Shown piece by piece: positions 63,250 to 64,000 of a stretch of DNA of 64,000 nucleotides. Below the pieces are notes generated by a model. The model was not told the DNA's origin. It ran no database searches and saw only the letters and a program-made list of their open reading frames with translations. Position 1 is the stretch's first letter; the number at the start of each line of letters is the position of its first letter. This stretch comes from Sedimentibacter saalensis (GTDB taxonomy: Bacteria; Bacillota; Clostridia; Tissierellales; Sedimentibacteraceae). The position numbers and the translations under genes are program-made. The DNA is taken from positions 310,001 through 374,000 of the forward strand of contig NZ_VLKH01000002.1 of NCBI RefSeq assembly GCF_007830175.1, in the 5' to 3' direction.

Positions 63250-64000
63250 CTAAAGCTTTAATTTAGCTAAGGCATCAGCTAATGCAGTGTTGATATTTTC
63301 TTCCTTCTTGTTATCCTGTCTTGACAAAAATTTTGAAGCTTCTTTTTTTGATATGGCTGTTGTTTCAGTTTCCTTTCTTTTGTTCCAGGCTGACAGTTTT
63401 TCTCTGTATCCGCATTTGCACACAAAAATCTTGCCTTCCCCTTCACCTCTTAATTCAAGTTTCTTATGGCAGTTTGGACATCTTGCGTTTGTTGTCTGTG
63501 CAATACCTTTTTTGTAGCCACATTCCCGGTTCTGACATACAAGCATTGTGCCTTTTTTACCGTTAACTTCAAGAAGGTAGCTGCCGCAGTCAGGACACTT
63601 TGATTTTGTTTCATTGTCATGTACATACTTTTTATCGCTTGTTTTGATTTCCTTAATTATAGTGCGTGTGTATTCCTTCATGTCGTTAAGAAAATTATCT
63701 TTTTTAAGCTGTCCCTGAGCAATTTCATTTAATCTTTGTTCCCACTTTGCCGTTAATACAGGAGATTTCAAATCTGCAGGAGACAATTCAAGAAGCTGTC
63801 TTCCCTTTGATGTGGTGTATATGAATTTATCTTTTTTTTCAATAACGAAACTGTTAAACAGCTTGTCAATAATGTCTGCTCTTGTTGCAACTGTTCCAAG
63901 TCCTCCGGTTTCACCGATGGTTTTTTTAAGATCCTTGTCGGCATTTTTCATGAACTTCACAGGATTTTCCATGGCAGACAAAAGACTTGCTTCCGTAAAT
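63250..64000 (-). CDS. topB: DNA topoisomerase III, C-terminal part (partial)
   Basis: The frame is open to the window edge: FTEASLLSAMENP then ETGGLGTVATRADIIDKLFNSFVIE, as at the end of the topoisomerase IA core (domain IV/II return). Two zinc-ribbon-like repeats follow (KCPDCGSYLLEVNGKKGTMLVCQNRECGYK and RCPNCHKKLELRGEGEGKIFVCKCGY). The catalytic Tyr and Toprim domain lie outside the window. The length of the tail fits Firmicute TopB. It relaxes and decatenates DNA. Confidence 0.92.
   Translation of the reverse strand, partial: FTEASLLSAMENPVKFMKNADKDLKKTIGETGGLGTVATRADIIDKLFNSFVIEKKDKFIYTTSKGRQLLELSPADLKSPVLTAKWEQRLNEIAQGQLKKDNFLNDMKEYTRTIIKEIKTSDKKYVHDNETKSKCPDCGSYLLEVNGKKGTMLVCQNRECGYKKGIAQTTNARCPNCHKKLELRGEGEGKIFVCKCGYREKLSAWNKRKETETTAISKKEASKFLSRQDNKKEENINTALADALAKLKL

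Overview
The window comes from a low-GC, strictly fermentative Gram-positive anaerobe of the Clostridia/Tissierellia type. The evidence is AT-rich intergenic DNA, strong AGGAGG ribosome sites, a complete glycine reductase (grd) operon with two UGA-encoded selenocysteines, a ptb-buk-ferredoxin oxidoreductase operon and a membrane pyrophosphatase. A Sedimentibacter-like amino-acid fermenter fits well, but the species cannot be fixed from the sequence. Nearly everything lies on the minus strand. Only the nucleoside hydrolase and the ACT/UPF0210 pair are on the plus strand.

Layout. 1-342: start of an ABC-type permease, cut by the window edge. 0.5-9.3 kb: a catabolic island with an AtuA-like pair, a CitMHS transporter, a LeuCD-type hydro-lyase and two sigma-54 activators. 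Two -24/-12 promoters and a set of palindromic activator sites are visible there. 9.4-11.1 kb: a Crp/Fnr regulator divergent from a nucleoside hydrolase. 11.2-17.5 kb: tmRNA, RNase R, Ddl, a MurF-like ligase and an alpha/beta hydrolase. 17.7-27.4 kb: membrane pyrophosphatase, SecG, and the glycolytic operon cggR-gap-pgk-tpiA-gpmI-eno with a CggR-type operator. 27.7-31.2 kb: rpoN, then a glycine riboswitch driving an ACT-domain protein and a UPF0210 protein. 31.3-39.7 kb: the glycine reductase operon grdX-grdE-grdB-trxB-trxA-grdA-grdC-grdD behind a sigma-A promoter, a tandem glycine riboswitch and a terminator. 39.7-43.9 kb: Na/Pi transporter, TrmL, endonuclease III, DUF503 protein, QueG. 44.0-50.9 kb: ptb-buk-ATPase-four-subunit 2-oxoacid:ferredoxin oxidoreductase operon, with a sigma-54 promoter, three palindromic enhancer sites and its own activator. 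50.9-64 kb: CdaR/CdaA, CapA, a YgiQ radical SAM protein, PduL, small regulators, the NiaR/NiaX niacin genes, tRNA-Pro, an OGG glycosylase, two tandem paralogues and the 3' part of topoisomerase III.

How it fits together. The window carries both halves of a Stickland-type metabolism. Oxidation of branched-chain 2-oxoacids by the ferredoxin oxidoreductase gives acyl-CoA, which Ptb and Buk convert to acid plus ATP. Reduction of glycine by the selenoprotein glycine reductase gives acetyl phosphate. Glycine is sensed by two separate riboswitches. The oxidative branch and the 0.5-9 kb island are controlled by sigma-54, and rpoN itself lies in the window. For the ptb and CitMHS modules the regulator gene is followed by three copies of a regulator-specific palindrome, a -24/-12 promoter and the target operon. 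The palindromes differ between modules (TGCAA-N4-TTGCR and TTTCTA-N6-TAGAAA), so each activator probably has its own enhancer code. The substrate of the AtuA/CitMHS/LeuCD island is unknown. It is the best candidate here for an undescribed pathway.
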